A stretch of 64,000 nucleotides of DNA from Isoalcanivorax indicus (GCF_003259185.1 NZ_QGMP01000002.1:124001-188000); one strand, 5' to 3'; counted from the stretch's first letter, positions 1 to 9,085 are shown. Translations and numbers: made by a program. Notes: generated from the sequence alone by a model not told the origin.

Positions 1-56
1 CCACCCAGGCAGTACCATCATCCCTTTGCAACCGCTATCACGCACCGAGACCCATC

Positions 57-443
57 ATGCCCAACCGTTCCGTGATCAGTACCGACAAGGCGCCCGCCGC
101 CATCGGCACCTATTCCCAGGCCATCAAGGTCGGCAGCACCGTCTACCTGAGCGGCCAGATTCCGCTGGACCCGGCCACCATGAACCTGGTGGAGGGTGAC
201 ATGGCGAGCCAGATCCGGCGCGTGTTCGATAACCTCAGCGCCGTGTGCGACGCCGCCGGCGGCACCCTGCAGAATATCGTCAAACTGAATATCTTCCTCA
301 CCGACCTGAGCCACTTCGCACTGGTTAACGAGATCATGGCGCAGTACTTCCACGAGCCTTACCCGGCCCGCGCCGCCATCGGCGTCGCCTCGCTGCCCAA
401 AGGCGCCCAGGTGGAAATGGACGGCATTCTGATTCTCGAATAA
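57..443 (+). CDS. ridA: RidA family reactive intermediate (enamine/imine) deaminase
   Basis: A 128-residue cytosolic protein of the RidA/YjgF/UK114 family, at the usual family length. RidA hydrolyses 2-aminoacrylate and related imines released by PLP enzymes. Seen: the N-terminal signature [13 protein letters not shown] (residues 12-24), the motif [17 protein letters not shown] near the C-terminus, and Arg105 and Glu120 at the same positions as the active-site Arg and Glu of E. coli RidA. The gene is convergent with the epimerase gene and is followed by a hairpin. In pseudomonads ridA often follows spoT, which would lie outside the window. The ribosome site before the ATG is weak (CCGAGACCC). 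Confidence 0.93.
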   Translation: MPNRSVISTDKAPAAIGTYSQAIKVGSTVYLSGQIPLDPATMNLVEGDMASQIRRVFDNLSAVCDAAGGTLQNIVKLNIFLTDLSHFALVNEIMAQYFHEPYPARAAIGVASLPKGAQVEMDGILILE

Positions 444-452
444 CCCACAACA

Positions 453-483
453 CCGGCAGGCTGCGCTCAGCCCAGCCTGCCGG
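453..483. terminator. Bidirectional hairpin between ridA and the epimerase gene
   Basis: An 11-bp perfect stem (CCGGCAGGCTG / CAGCCTGCCGG) with a short loop lies where the convergent ridA and epimerase genes end. It overlaps the last codons of the minus-strand gene. There is no clear T-run, so function as a terminator is inferred from position and stem strength. Confidence 0.5.
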
Positions 484-1291
484 CGTAGCCCGCCTTGTAG
501 TCGGGGTAGCGCAGCGGGTAGTGACCCGCGGCCAGGTACTGGCTGCGCACGCGGCGCCCCCCGGGGGCGGCATCCGTCGGCACCGGCAGCGACAGCCCCT
601 GCTGCGCCGCCAGCCAGGCCAGCACCTCATGGTTGCTCACCGGCGCCTCGTCCGTGCCGATAACCACACCCGGCGGTGCATCGTTGGCCAGCCAGCGGCG
701 CGCCAGATGCGCCAGCAATCCCGCACAGTCCGCACTGTGAATGCGGTTACCGTAACGCGCTTCCGGCAGTGCTTCCTCACCTTCGGCCACGCGCCGCGCC
801 AGCGTCAGCAGGCGCGTCCGGCCCGGGCCATAGATCCCCGTGAAGCGCACGCTGGTGGCCAGGGTACGCACCGACAGCTCTTCTTCCGCCGCCAGCAGCA
901 AGCGGCCATTGAAGCGGACAGGGCGGGGCGGCGTGTCCTCATCCACCCAACCCTGCTCCTCGCCATACACCGCCGTGCTGGAAACAAACAGCACCGGCGG
1001 CAACGGCTGCTGCACCGCCAGCGCATCAAGCAGACGCAGCGGGTTGGTGATGTAGGCCTGGCGGTAGCCCGCCTCGTCACGCCCGGCGGGCGTCATGATC
1101 ACACACAACAGATCCACCGGATCGGGCGGCAACATGACCGGGTCACGACTGAGATCCTGCGCGTACAGATCCACCCCGGACGGCGCCTCACTGCCCCGAC
1201 GAATACCGCTGATACGGTGCCCGTCGGTCTGCAACAATGCCGCCAGTTGCCGCCCCAGATCGCCCAGCCCGGCGATGAGAATATGTGCCAT
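467..1291 (-). CDS. NAD(P)-dependent epimerase/dehydratase family (atypical SDR) protein
   Basis: A 274-residue Rossmann-fold protein of the extended/atypical SDR class. The N-terminus MAHILIAGLGDLGRQLAALL has the GxGxxG dinucleotide-binding loop (Gly8, Gly10, Gly13). Mid-protein, FVSSTAVYGE resembles the SDR Ser/Tyr active-site strand, but no clean YxxxK follows, as in many YeeZ-like nucleoside-diphosphate-sugar epimerase homologues. The substrate cannot be read from sequence. It is divergent from oxyR across about 80 bp, so the two may share a promoter region. The start is the ATG preceded by GGCAATGTT; the ribosome site is poor. Confidence 0.85.
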   Translation of the reverse strand: MAHILIAGLGDLGRQLAALLQTDGHRISGIRRGSEAPSGVDLYAQDLSRDPVMLPPDPVDLLCVIMTPAGRDEAGYRQAYITNPLRLLDALAVQQPLPPVLFVSSTAVYGEEQGWVDEDTPPRPVRFNGRLLLAAEEELSVRTLATSVRFTGIYGPGRTRLLTLARRVAEGEEALPEARYGNRIHSADCAGLLAHLARRWLANDAPPGVVIGTDEAPVSNHEVLAWLAAQQGLSLPVPTDAAPGGRRVRSQYLAAGHYPLRYPDYKAGYAGRLG

Positions 1292-1370
1292 AACATTGCC
1301 CTGTTGCCGCTATTAAAGATACATTACCAATAGTCATTACCGATTATCAGCCACGGCAACGGAATCCGCC

Positions 1371-2288
1371 ATGACACTGACCGAACTTCGCTATCTGGTG
1401 GCCCTGGCCAGGGAAAAACACTTTGGCCGCGCCGCCGACGCCTGCCACGTCAGCCAGCCTACGCTGAGCGCCGCCATCCGCAAGCTGGAAGAGCATCTGG
1501 GCCTGAGCCTGTTCGAACGCCGCCCACGGGAAGTGCGCGTCACCCCCGACGCCGAGCCGATCATCGCCCAGGCCCAGCGGGTGCTGGAGCAAGTCGAGCT
1601 GCTGGAACAGATGGCCGATCACCAGCGCGACCAGTTGGGCGCGCCCCTGCGCGTTGGCGCTATCTTTACCGTCGCCCCCTACCTGTTCCCGGCGATGGTG
1701 CCCAAGGTGCGCAAGGCCGCGCCGGACATGCCGCTGTTCATCGAGGAAAACTACACCCACGTGCTGCGCGGCAAGCTGGAGCGCGGCGAGCTGGACGCCA
1801 TCATCGTGGCCCTGCCGTTCTCCGGCGGCGGCCTGGTGCGCGCCCACATGTATGAAGAGTCCTTCTCCGTGCTGCTGCCCGCTGGCCACCCCTGGGAAAA
1901 GCAGAAGGAAATCCGCCCCGAACAGATGCTGGAAGAAACCCTGCTGCTGCTCGGCGAAGGCCACTGCTTCCGCGACCAGGTACTGGAACTGTGCCCGGCC
2001 ATCGACTCGGAAAAACAGAAGAACCTGGTGCAGATCGAGGGCGGCTCACTGGAGACCCTGCGGCACATGGTGGCAGGCGGACTGGGCATTACCGTGCTGC
2101 CGGATTCTGCCCTGCGGCATAACGGCTACCGCGACGATACCTTTGTCGTGCGTCCCTTCGCCAGACCCGTACCCACCCGCACCATCGCCCTGGTGTGGCG
2201 CGACAGCTTCCCGCGACCGAAAGCCATTGAAGTGCTGCGCCAGGCCGTGCCCCGTGAAGGTCTGGTCAGCCGCGACGCTGCCGCCTGA
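1371..2288 (+). CDS. oxyR: Hydrogen-peroxide-sensing LysR-type regulator OxyR
   Basis: A 305-residue LysR-type regulator. The N-terminal winged helix-turn-helix (residues 1-60, LRYLVALAREKHFGRAAD) is followed by an effector-binding domain. Cys199 and Cys208 fall in GEGHCFRDQVLELC, exactly the peroxide-reactive cysteine pair of E. coli OxyR in the same numbering. The family activates katG, ahpC and related genes after disulfide formation; a katG lies about 11 kb downstream in this window. recG starts 28 bp after the stop, the oxyR-recG order seen in pseudomonads, so the two may be cotranscribed. Confidence 0.96.
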   Translation: MTLTELRYLVALAREKHFGRAADACHVSQPTLSAAIRKLEEHLGLSLFERRPREVRVTPDAEPIIAQAQRVLEQVELLEQMADHQRDQLGAPLRVGAIFTVAPYLFPAMVPKVRKAAPDMPLFIEENYTHVLRGKLERGELDAIIVALPFSGGGLVRAHMYEESFSVLLPAGHPWEKQKEIRPEQMLEETLLLLGEGHCFRDQVLELCPAIDSEKQKNLVQIEGGSLETLRHMVAGGLGITVLPDSALRHNGYRDDTFVVRPFARPVPTRTIALVWRDSFPRPKAIEVLRQAVPREGLVSRDAAA

Positions 2289-2316
2289 TCCCGCGCCACA
2301 GCATGGGTAGCACAAC

Positions 2317-4392
2317 ATGAGTGAGCTGGCGGCCCGCCCGCTGGGCGGCCTCAAGGGGGTGGGCCCGCGTGGTGCCGAGCGGCTGGCAAAGCTCGGTTTG
2401 CATACGGTGGAGGACCTGCTCTTTCACTTGCCGTTCCGTTATGAGGACCGCACCCGCATCCAGCCCATCGGCCGCCTGCGCCCGGAACAGCATGTGGTGA
2501 TCGAAGGCGAGGTGCTGGCCGCCGACGTGATGTTCGGCCGCCGTCGCAGCCTGCTGTGCAAACTCAGCGATGGCACCGGCATGGTGGCGCTGCGTTTCTA
2601 CCACTTCACCGCCGCCCAGAAGCACAACCTGACCCGGGGCGCCCGCCTGCGGGTGTACGGCGAAGTGCGCGCGGGCGGCACCGGGCTGGAGTTCTATCAC
2701 CCGGAATACGAACTGGCCGTGGGCGACGAACTGCCGCCCCTGGAAAAGAGCCTGACGCCGGTCTACCCGACCACCGAAGGGGTACACCAGAAAACCCTGC
2801 GCAACCTCATGCGCCAGGCGCTCACCTTGCTGGAGCGCTACCCGCCCCGCGACCTGTTGCCGCCCAGCATGCTCGACAGCGCCCGCCTGCCGACCCTGCG
2901 CGAGGCACTGCTGAAACTGCATGCCCCGCAACCGGATGATCCGGTGGACATGCTGCTCACCGGCAGCCACCCGGCCGTGCAACGGCTGGTGATGGAAGAG
3001 ATGGTGGCGCATCAACTCGGCATGCTCAGCCGCCGCGCCGGACAGAAGGCGCACAGCGCGCCCGTGTTTACCGACGACCGCCTGGTGCACCGGCTGCGCG
3101 ACAGCCTGCCGTTCACCCTGACCGGCGCCCAGCGGCGCGTGATCGACGAGATCGCCGCCGACCTGGCCATCCCGTCGCCGATGCTGCGCCTGGTGCAGGG
3201 CGATGTCGGCAGCGGGAAGACGCTGGTGGCCGCCGCCGCCGCCCTGATGGCCATTCGGGCGGGCTATCAGGTGGCCCTGATGGCGCCCACCGAACTGCTG
3301 GCCGAACAGCATCTGCACAATTTTCGCCACTGGCTGACACCGCTGGATATCGAGGTCGCCTGGCTGGCGGGCAGCCTGACCCCGAAGCAGCGCCGCGACA
3401 CCCAGGCCCGGCTGGCCGAGGGCCAGGTGCCGATGGTGGTGGGCACCCACGCCCTGTTCCAGGAGGCCGTGGGCTTCCAGCGTCTTGGCCTGACCATCAT
3501 TGATGAGCAGCACCGCTTCGGCGTGCACCAGCGCCTGGCCCTGCGGGAAAAAGGCCGCGAGGGCAATCAGGTGCCGCATCAACTGGTGCTCACTGCCACG
3601 CCCATTCCCCGCACCCTGGCCATGAGTCTGTACGGCGATCTGGACACGTCAGTGATCGACGAACTGCCACCGGGACGCGAACCCATCGACACCCTGGCCC
3701 TGCCCGCCGGACGCCGCCCGGATGTGATCGCCCGCGTGCATGCCGCCGCCATGAAGGGCACCCAGGCCTACTGGGTCTGCACCCTGATCGAGGAATCCGA
3801 TGCCCTGCAAGCCCAGGCCGCCGAGGCCACCTGGGCAGACCTCAAGGAGGCCCTGCCAGACCTGAATGTCGAACTGGTGCACGGCCGCATGAAGGCCAAA
3901 GACAAGGCCGAACGCATGGCGCGTTTCTCCCGTGGCGAAGCCCAGCTTCTGGTGGCCACTACGGTGATCGAAGTGGGCGTGGACGTACCCAACGCCACCC
4001 TGATGGTGATGGAAAACGCCGAACGCCTGGGGCTGTCGCAGTTACACCAGCTACGCGGGCGCGTCGGGCGTGGTGGCGGCAAGAGTTACTGCGTGCTGCT
4101 CTACCAGACGCCCCTGTCACACACCGCCAAAAAACGCCTGGCCGTCATGCGCGAGACCGGCGACGGCTTCCGCATTGCCGAAGAAGACCTGCGCCTGCGC
4201 GGGCCCGGCGAATGGCTGGGCACCCGGCAAACCGGCGACCTGGCGTTCCGCATTGCCGACCTGATGCGCGACGAGGCCCTGATGAGCCCGGCACGCGAGG
4301 TGGCCGACACCCTGCTCACGGAACACCCCGACACCGCCGAGGCCCTGGTCAAACGCTGGCTCAAGGGCGCCGAAGGCTACGCCGACGTCTGA
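2317..4392 (+). CDS. recG: ATP-dependent DNA helicase RecG
   Basis: A 691-residue superfamily 2 helicase of usual length that remodels stalled replication forks and branch-migrates Holliday junctions. An N-terminal wedge/OB region (about 1-180) is followed by the helicase core. Walker A GDVGSGKT is at residues 295-302 and the DEQH box at 396-399. Motif III LTATPIPRT and the C-terminal motif QLRGRVGRGG are also visible, and the TRG-like segment around FRIAEEDLRLRGPGE is intact. It begins 28 bp after oxyR on the same strand. Confidence 0.97.
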   Translation: MSELAARPLGGLKGVGPRGAERLAKLGLHTVEDLLFHLPFRYEDRTRIQPIGRLRPEQHVVIEGEVLAADVMFGRRRSLLCKLSDGTGMVALRFYHFTAAQKHNLTRGARLRVYGEVRAGGTGLEFYHPEYELAVGDELPPLEKSLTPVYPTTEGVHQKTLRNLMRQALTLLERYPPRDLLPPSMLDSARLPTLREALLKLHAPQPDDPVDMLLTGSHPAVQRLVMEEMVAHQLGMLSRRAGQKAHSAPVFTDDRLVHRLRDSLPFTLTGAQRRVIDEIAADLAIPSPMLRLVQGDVGSGKTLVAAAAALMAIRAGYQVALMAPTELLAEQHLHNFRHWLTPLDIEVAWLAGSLTPKQRRDTQARLAEGQVPMVVGTHALFQEAVGFQRLGLTIIDEQHRFGVHQRLALREKGREGNQVPHQLVLTATPIPRTLAMSLYGDLDTSVIDELPPGREPIDTLALPAGRRPDVIARVHAAAMKGTQAYWVCTLIEESDALQAQAAEATWADLKEALPDLNVELVHGRMKAKDKAERMARFSRGEAQLLVATTVIEVGVDVPNATLMVMENAERLGLSQLHQLRGRVGRGGGKSYCVLLYQTPLSHTAKKRLAVMRETGDGFRIAEEDLRLRGPGEWLGTRQTGDLAFRIADLMRDEALMSPAREVADTLLTEHPDTAEALVKRWLKGAEGYADV

Positions 4393-4493
4393 CACGCAGG
4401 CGCGGATAAACGCCGGCAGAGTGCCAGCATTGGCCCCGGCCCGGCAAAACCGGCATTATCGAAACCCGCGTTTCACGAACACAGGAGCCAGAC

Positions 4494-5624
4494 ATGTCGC
4501 GCCAGTTTCCCGGAGTCGATCCGGACGGGCTGCTCGAATATTCCGTGGTCTTCAACGACCGTGCCCTGAACCACATGTCGCAGACCTTCCAGCAGGTGAT
4601 GCGCGATATCGCCAGCACCCTGCGTGAGGTCTACCGCGCCGCCGGCGTGGTGGTGGTGCCGGGTGGCGGCACCTACGGCATGGAAGCGGTGGCGCGGCAG
4701 TTCGCCAACGACGCCACCTGCCTGGTGGTGCGCAACGGCTGGTTCAGTTATCGCTGGAGCCAGATCTTCGACATGGGCGATATCCCCGGCGAAGAAATCG
4801 TGCACCGGGCACGCCCGGTCACCCCCGAACCCAAGGCCCCCTGGGCCCCGGCGCCGGTCGACGAGGTGGTGGCCAGTATCCGCGCCGCGCGCCCGGACGT
4901 GGTGTTTGCCCCGCATGTGGAAACCGCCAGCGGCATGCTGCTGCCGGACGACTATATCCGCGCGCTGGCCGATGCCGTGCATGACCATGACGGCCTGATG
5001 GTGCTGGACTGCGTCGCCTCCGGCGCCTTGTGGGTGGACATGCAGGCCACCGGCGTCGACGTACTGATCAGCGCGCCGCAGAAAGGCTGGAGCAGTTCGC
5101 CGTGCAGCGCCCTGGTGATGCTCAGCGAACGCGCCCTGGCGCGTCTGGAAGCGACCACCAGCAGCAGCTTTGCCTGCGATCTGAAAAAGTGGCACCAGAT
5201 CATGCAAGCCTATGAAAACGGCGGCCATGCCTATCACGCCACCATGCCTACCGATGCGCTGACGCGCTTCCGCGACACCATGCTGGAAACGCGCCAGCTG
5301 GGCCTGGAGACGCTCGATACCGCCCAGCGGGAACTGGGCCGCAAGGTCCGCGCCCTGTTCGCTGAACACGGCTTCCGCAGCGTCGCCGCGCCCGGGTTTG
5401 AAGCCCCCGGGGTGGTGGTGTGCCACACCGACGACGACGCCCTCCACACCGGCAAGGCGTTTATCGCCCAGGGCCTGCAAACCGCCGCTGGCGTGCCCCT
5501 GATGTGCGATGAACCACCCGGCTTCAAGACCTTCCGGGTCGGGCTGTTCGGGCTGGACAAGTTGCAGGATGTAGACGGCGCCGTGGCGCGGCTGGCAGAG
5601 GCGTTGGGTCGGGTCCAGCGCTAA
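4494..5624 (+). CDS. Class V PLP-dependent aminotransferase (alanine-glyoxylate / serine-pyruvate type)
   Basis: A 376-residue fold-type I PLP enzyme. The Schiff-base lysine is Lys197 in the motif SAPQKGWSSSP, typical of the alanine-glyoxylate/serine-glyoxylate group of class V aminotransferases. Upstream, VVVPGGGTYGMEAVARQ gives the phosphate-binding loop and LMVLDCVAS the PLP-ring Asp strand. Donor and acceptor cannot be fixed. It follows recG after 101 bp and probably has its own promoter. The start follows CACAGGAGCCAGAC, a good ribosome site. Confidence 0.9.
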   Translation: MSRQFPGVDPDGLLEYSVVFNDRALNHMSQTFQQVMRDIASTLREVYRAAGVVVVPGGGTYGMEAVARQFANDATCLVVRNGWFSYRWSQIFDMGDIPGEEIVHRARPVTPEPKAPWAPAPVDEVVASIRAARPDVVFAPHVETASGMLLPDDYIRALADAVHDHDGLMVLDCVASGALWVDMQATGVDVLISAPQKGWSSSPCSALVMLSERALARLEATTSSSFACDLKKWHQIMQAYENGGHAYHATMPTDALTRFRDTMLETRQLGLETLDTAQRELGRKVRALFAEHGFRSVAAPGFEAPGVVVCHTDDDALHTGKAFIAQGLQTAAGVPLMCDEPPGFKTFRVGLFGLDKLQDVDGAVARLAEALGRVQR

Positions 5625-5710
5625 CGGGTCTGGAAATTATTGTTAAAGCCCCCCGACACACCGGGCGGGCTGCTATAGCCTGTAGCCTCCATCACCAGAC
5701 ATCTGACCCC

Positions 5711-6739
5711 ATGCCCGGCAAACTGGCCCTGTTACTCAAACCACTGATACTGCGCCTGATCGCACTGGCCGAGCGCTATCCCGGTACCCTGGCGGCGGTG
5801 GGTTTTGTTTCCGGGGTCGCCAGTTTCATTCTGGTGGACCGACAGGCCGAACTGGCCCGGGTGATCGCTGCATTGATGCTGGTCAGCTGGATCTGGCTGA
5901 CCCTGGAAAACGTACTGCGCGACGGACTGGCACGCCGCTTCGGGCTTGATCTGCCACCGGTGGTGCTCAAGTTCGCCACCCAGCTCGTGCATCAGGAAAG
6001 CCTGTTCTTTGTCCTGCCGTTTTTCTTCTTCAGCACCAGTTGGGACAGCGGCCAGCTGATCTTTACCGGCCTGCTGATGCTCGGCGCCCTGGTGTCGATC
6101 ATCGACCCGCTTTATTACAACTGGCTGAGCAAACGCCGCTGGCTGTACCTGGGCTTTCACAGCCTGACCCTGTTCGCGGTGCTGCTCACCGCACTGCCGA
6201 TCATCATCCATCTGACCACCGCACAGAGCTATCAACTGGCCATGGCCATCACCCTGCTGCTGTCGTTCCCCAGCCTGTCGCAGACGGTGCCGCTGCAGAC
6301 CCTGTGGCGGGTGCCGCTGCTCGGCCTGATGCTGTTCGGGCTGGGCGCGGCCATGTGGCTGGCGCAGCTCTGGGTGCCGCCCGCCACGCTGCGGCTGGCC
6401 GACATGACAGTCAGCGCCCAGATGGACCGCGACCGCCGCACCCCCGGACTGGCCGTGCGGACGGTGTCTGCCGAGGTGCTGCGCGACAACGGCCTGTTTG
6501 CCTACACCGCCATCCACGCGCCACGCGGGCTCAACGAGCGGATCTACCATGTCTGGCGTCATGAAGGGCAGGAGGTGGATCGTATCGCGCTGGATATCAC
6601 CGGCGGGCGCGAAGCAGGCTATCGGGCATGGACACGCAAACGACTGTTCCCGGCGCAACCGGTCGGGCGCTGGCAGGTGAAGGTAATAACGGAAGGCGGA
6701 CAGTTGCTGGGGGTGTTGCGGTTCGAGGTGGTGCAGTGA
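5711..6739 (+). CDS. DUF5924 integral membrane protein with C-terminal DUF2914-like domain
   Basis: A 342-residue protein of unknown function. Several hydrophobic segments fill residues 15-225 (for example VVLKFATQLVHQESLFFVLP and LLTALPIIIHLTT). A soluble C-terminal domain (about 245-342) contains RIYHVWRHEGQEVDRIAL and RWQVKVITEGGQLLGVLRF, typical of the DUF2914-like module, probably periplasmic. The family occurs in gammaproteobacteria, but no biochemical role is known to me. The gene is convergent with alkB1 after 31 bp, with a short GGGGCCtGGCCCC hairpin between them. Confidence 0.8.
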   Translation: MPGKLALLLKPLILRLIALAERYPGTLAAVGFVSGVASFILVDRQAELARVIAALMLVSWIWLTLENVLRDGLARRFGLDLPPVVLKFATQLVHQESLFFVLPFFFFSTSWDSGQLIFTGLLMLGALVSIIDPLYYNWLSKRRWLYLGFHSLTLFAVLLTALPIIIHLTTAQSYQLAMAITLLLSFPSLSQTVPLQTLWRVPLLGLMLFGLGAAMWLAQLWVPPATLRLADMTVSAQMDRDRRTPGLAVRTVSAEVLRDNGLFAYTAIHAPRGLNERIYHVWRHEGQEVDRIALDITGGREAGYRAWTRKRLFPAQPVGRWQVKVITEGGQLLGVLRFEVVQ

Positions 6740-6770
6740 CGGGGCCTGGCCCCATCACTGCGTCTGCGCC

Positions 6771-7919
6771 TCAGACGATGTTGTTGACCCGCTTCGTGGT
6801 ACGGAACAACTGATCCATCTCACCCTGGTAATAGGCTTCCACCCGTGGATTCATCACTTTCTTCCACAGCGGCGGAATCAGCGCCAGCACATACATGCTC
6901 GCATAGCCCCCCGGCAACTGCGGGCTTTCCTCGTAATGCCGCAACACCTGATAGCGCCGCTTGGCGTAGGCATGGTGGTCGCTGTGCCGCTGCAACTGGA
7001 ACAACGCCAGATTGGTCAGGAAGTAGTTGGAGTTCCAGCTGTGCGCCGGGGTCACGCGCTCGTAGCGGCCGTTTTCCAGCACCCGGCGGTGCAAGCCGTA
7101 GTGCTCGATATAGTTGATCACTTCCAGCGTGAACGCCGCCACGAAGCTCTGACCCAGGAAGAACAGCACGCCCATCCAGCCAAACAACAGCCCGAACAGC
7201 ACCGCCAGCCCGGCCGAAATCGCATACCACCAGATCAGTTCGTTATGCCGGCTGATGACCGCCTTGCCCTTGCGCTTCAGATAAGCCGCTTCCAGCTTCC
7301 AGGCGTTGATGAAATTGTGCGGGAAGGCGCGCAACAGGAAGGTGTAGACGCCCTGATTATACTGGGACGACGACGCATCTTCCGGCGTGGACACGGTGAC
7401 GTGGTGGCCACGGACATGCTCCACCTTGAAGCCTGCATAGGTCACGCTGGCCAGCAGCAGCCCGCCCGCCCAGTTCTCGATCTTCGGGTCCTTGTGGATC
7501 AGCTCGTGCGCCAGATTGATGGCGATCACCCCACCGATGGTGCCGATAGAGACGATCCAGCCCAGCATGCCGAACCAGCTGTAGTCGTTGTTGACGAACA
7601 CCCAGCCGCTGTAGAGCAGCACGCCCAGCCAGATGGGCACCATCAGCAGCGTCAGCACCCGGTAGATGCGCTCCTCGCTCATGGCGGGCACCTGCACGGC
7701 CTCATCCGGGTTGGACGGATCCTTGCCAACGATGTAATCCAGAATCGGAATGATGCCGAAGACCACAACGTAGATGAACCAGGCCCAGTAATCCTGGGTG
7801 CCGGATTCGCGGCCGATCATGGCGCTCATCGGCAAGATCGGCAGCACCGTCAGCCAGAACGCCAGATAACCCCATTTCTTCAATCTGAGTACCCGATCCG
7901 GGTCCAAACGCCCTAACAT
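6771..7919 (-). CDS. alkB1: Membrane-bound alkane 1-monooxygenase (AlkB), first copy
   Basis: A 382-residue integral-membrane non-haem diiron hydroxylase. It oxidises medium-chain n-alkanes to 1-alkanols with electrons from rubredoxin. All histidine boxes are present: HELIH (138-142), EHVRGHH (167-173), the AlkB signature NYIEHYGLHR (269-278) and RHSDHHA (311-317). The start chosen is an ATG preceded by GCAGGAG; an open frame continues further upstream but lacks a ribosome site and conserved sequence. No rubredoxin, rubredoxin reductase or alkane transporter gene adjoins it. A perfect 18-bp palindrome lies 29 bp upstream. A second alkB is at 47.4 kb. Confidence 0.96.
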   Translation of the reverse strand: MLGRLDPDRVLRLKKWGYLAFWLTVLPILPMSAMIGRESGTQDYWAWFIYVVVFGIIPILDYIVGKDPSNPDEAVQVPAMSEERIYRVLTLLMVPIWLGVLLYSGWVFVNNDYSWFGMLGWIVSIGTIGGVIAINLAHELIHKDPKIENWAGGLLLASVTYAGFKVEHVRGHHVTVSTPEDASSSQYNQGVYTFLLRAFPHNFINAWKLEAAYLKRKGKAVISRHNELIWWYAISAGLAVLFGLLFGWMGVLFFLGQSFVAAFTLEVINYIEHYGLHRRVLENGRYERVTPAHSWNSNYFLTNLALFQLQRHSDHHAYAKRRYQVLRHYEESPQLPGGYASMYVLALIPPLWKKVMNPRVEAYYQGEMDQLFRTTKRVNNIV

Positions 7920-7948
7920 AAGCGGCTCCTGCAAGGCTGTTATGATTA

Positions 7949-7966
7949 TTACATTGAACAATGTAA
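7949..7966. promoter_or_regulatory. Perfect palindromic operator candidate upstream of alkB1
   Basis: TTACATTGAACAATGTAA is a perfect 18-bp palindrome (8-bp arms around AA), centred about 38 bp before the alkB1 start. It lies where the -35/-10 region should be in a locally AT-rich leader. Arm length and symmetry suit a dimeric TetR- or GntR-type repressor. No regulator gene adjoins, so the protein would act in trans. Function is inferred. Confidence 0.55.
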
Positions 7967-8090
7967 CAGTTGGCGCCTTACTCGCCATCTGACCGAACTG
8001 ACACCCCCGGGCAGGCGCTGGGGCCAACCGGGTGCCCACGGTAGCGCCGCTGTCCCTCTCACCCCAGATCACAGCAACCGGATTATTGCC

Positions 8091-8432
8091 ATGCGCCACG
8101 CCATCATCACCGGTACCCTTTTCAGCGGCCTGCTCACCGGCCTGATCGCCACCTTTGCCGGCTGTACGCCCGTGGTCGGCGGCCCCTGTACCTACAGTGA
8201 CCCGGTCAACGCCCAGGTCAGCGTCGAGCACCTGGATGACAGCCACGCCATGGTGCGAATCCTGAGTCTGGAGGGCCCGGCCAACGCCGCGCCCGGCGAT
8301 ATCCTGGCATTGCCGCGTCCGACAGAAGACCTGGAGCCCGGCGATCAACGCACTGTCACACTTCGTTCCCGCCTGACCGGCAGCTGCACTCCGCTGGAAC
8401 TGAAGTGGGGATATCCTGCGGCGACACACTGA
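8091..8432 (+). CDS. Small putative lipoprotein of unknown function
   Basis: A 113-residue protein. The first 25 residues form a signal sequence ending in a plausible lipobox, FAGC with Cys25, so it is probably lipid-anchored in the envelope. The mature part holds three further cysteines and a beta-rich pattern, with no motif I recognise. The gene is divergent from alkB1 with a 171-bp spacer that must contain both promoters. It is followed 80 bp later by the hydroxylase-like gene. GC content is like the surrounding chromosome. Confidence 0.6.
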   Translation: MRHAIITGTLFSGLLTGLIATFAGCTPVVGGPCTYSDPVNAQVSVEHLDDSHAMVRILSLEGPANAAPGDILALPRPTEDLEPGDQRTVTLRSRLTGSCTPLELKWGYPAATH

Positions 8433-8465
8433 GGCAAACTAGCCCTCCATCTGGCCCCGCATGCC

Positions 8466-8501
8466 GTCTGTGGCGAGCTGTCTGTGGCGAGCTGTCTGTG
8501 G
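8466..8501 (+). repeat. Short tandem repeat, 14-bp unit, about 2.6 copies
   Basis: The unit GTCTGTGGCGAGCT is repeated exactly at 8466-8479 and 8480-8493, with a partial third copy to 8501. It sits directly before the ribosome site (GAGAGAAG) of the hydroxylase-like gene. Copy-number change here would alter the leader length. Confidence 0.75.
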
Positions 8502-8512
8502 AGAGAAGAATA

Positions 8513-9085
8513 ATGTTTCTGGATGCTGCCAGGCACCGCTATCTCATGCGGCTTGTCGACAACGTGTCCGCGATCAGCCAGGAACTGGATCAGGCCCTGG
8601 CCGACAATGCCGAGATACGACACGCCTTGCTGACCGACATGGCCATGGATTACCCGTCCAACCAATGGACCTGGGAAAATGCCATCAATACGGATGCCGT
8701 GGGCTACGATCTGCGGCAGGGCAGTTACACCATGCTGGCACTGTACAAGCCGGGGCATGCACTGACCGCCGCGCACGCGGCCTTCCGCCATACACTGCGC
8801 CTTCTGGACGATGTCGAGGGCATCGCCTATGCGTGCATCTCGGCGCTGGATCCGGGGGCCCATCTGGGGCTGCATACCCACAGCCGCAGTCGCCAGATCT
8901 TTCATTTGCTGCTGAACGATCTGCAGGGCGGCGCCTGTGAACTGATCTGCGATGGGCATCAGCGAACACTCGAAAAACGCGGTGACACCGCCCTGTTCGA
9001 CTACAGCCTGCCACACGAAAGCCGCAACCATTCTGACAGCGTTCGTTTCAATCTGATGGTGGATTTCTTGCCGGTCAGCGGATAA
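8513..9085 (+). CDS. Aspartyl/asparaginyl beta-hydroxylase-like Fe(II)/2-oxoglutarate oxygenase
   Basis: A 190-residue protein whose C-terminal half matches the Asp/Asn beta-hydroxylase jelly-roll pattern. It has LDPGAHLGLHTHS (candidate metal ligand His123 or His121), RQIFHLLL, a strand resembling the GDTALFD turn, LPHESRN (second ligand, His168) and Arg178, where the family binds the 2-oxoglutarate carboxylate. The ATG at 8513 follows GAGAGAAG; in-frame codons upstream contain only the tandem repeat. The gene is convergent with, and overlaps by 11 bp, the last gene of the four-gene minus-strand operon. It may therefore belong functionally with that cluster. The substrate (protein side chain or small molecule) is unknown. 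Confidence 0.72.
   Translation: MFLDAARHRYLMRLVDNVSAISQELDQALADNAEIRHALLTDMAMDYPSNQWTWENAINTDAVGYDLRQGSYTMLALYKPGHALTAAHAAFRHTLRLLDDVEGIAYACISALDPGAHLGLHTHSRSRQIFHLLLNDLQGGACELICDGHQRTLEKRGDTALFDYSLPHESRNHSDSVRFNLMVDFLPVSG

Noticed and set aside
1-56. End of spoT before ridA
   Set aside because: The order is common in relatives, but these 56 bases contain no in-frame stop or recognisable SpoT C-terminus.
7920-8429. N-terminal extension of alkB1 in the same frame
   Set aside because: The extension is antisense to the lipoprotein gene and unlike AlkB; the ATG at 7919 has a good ribosome site.
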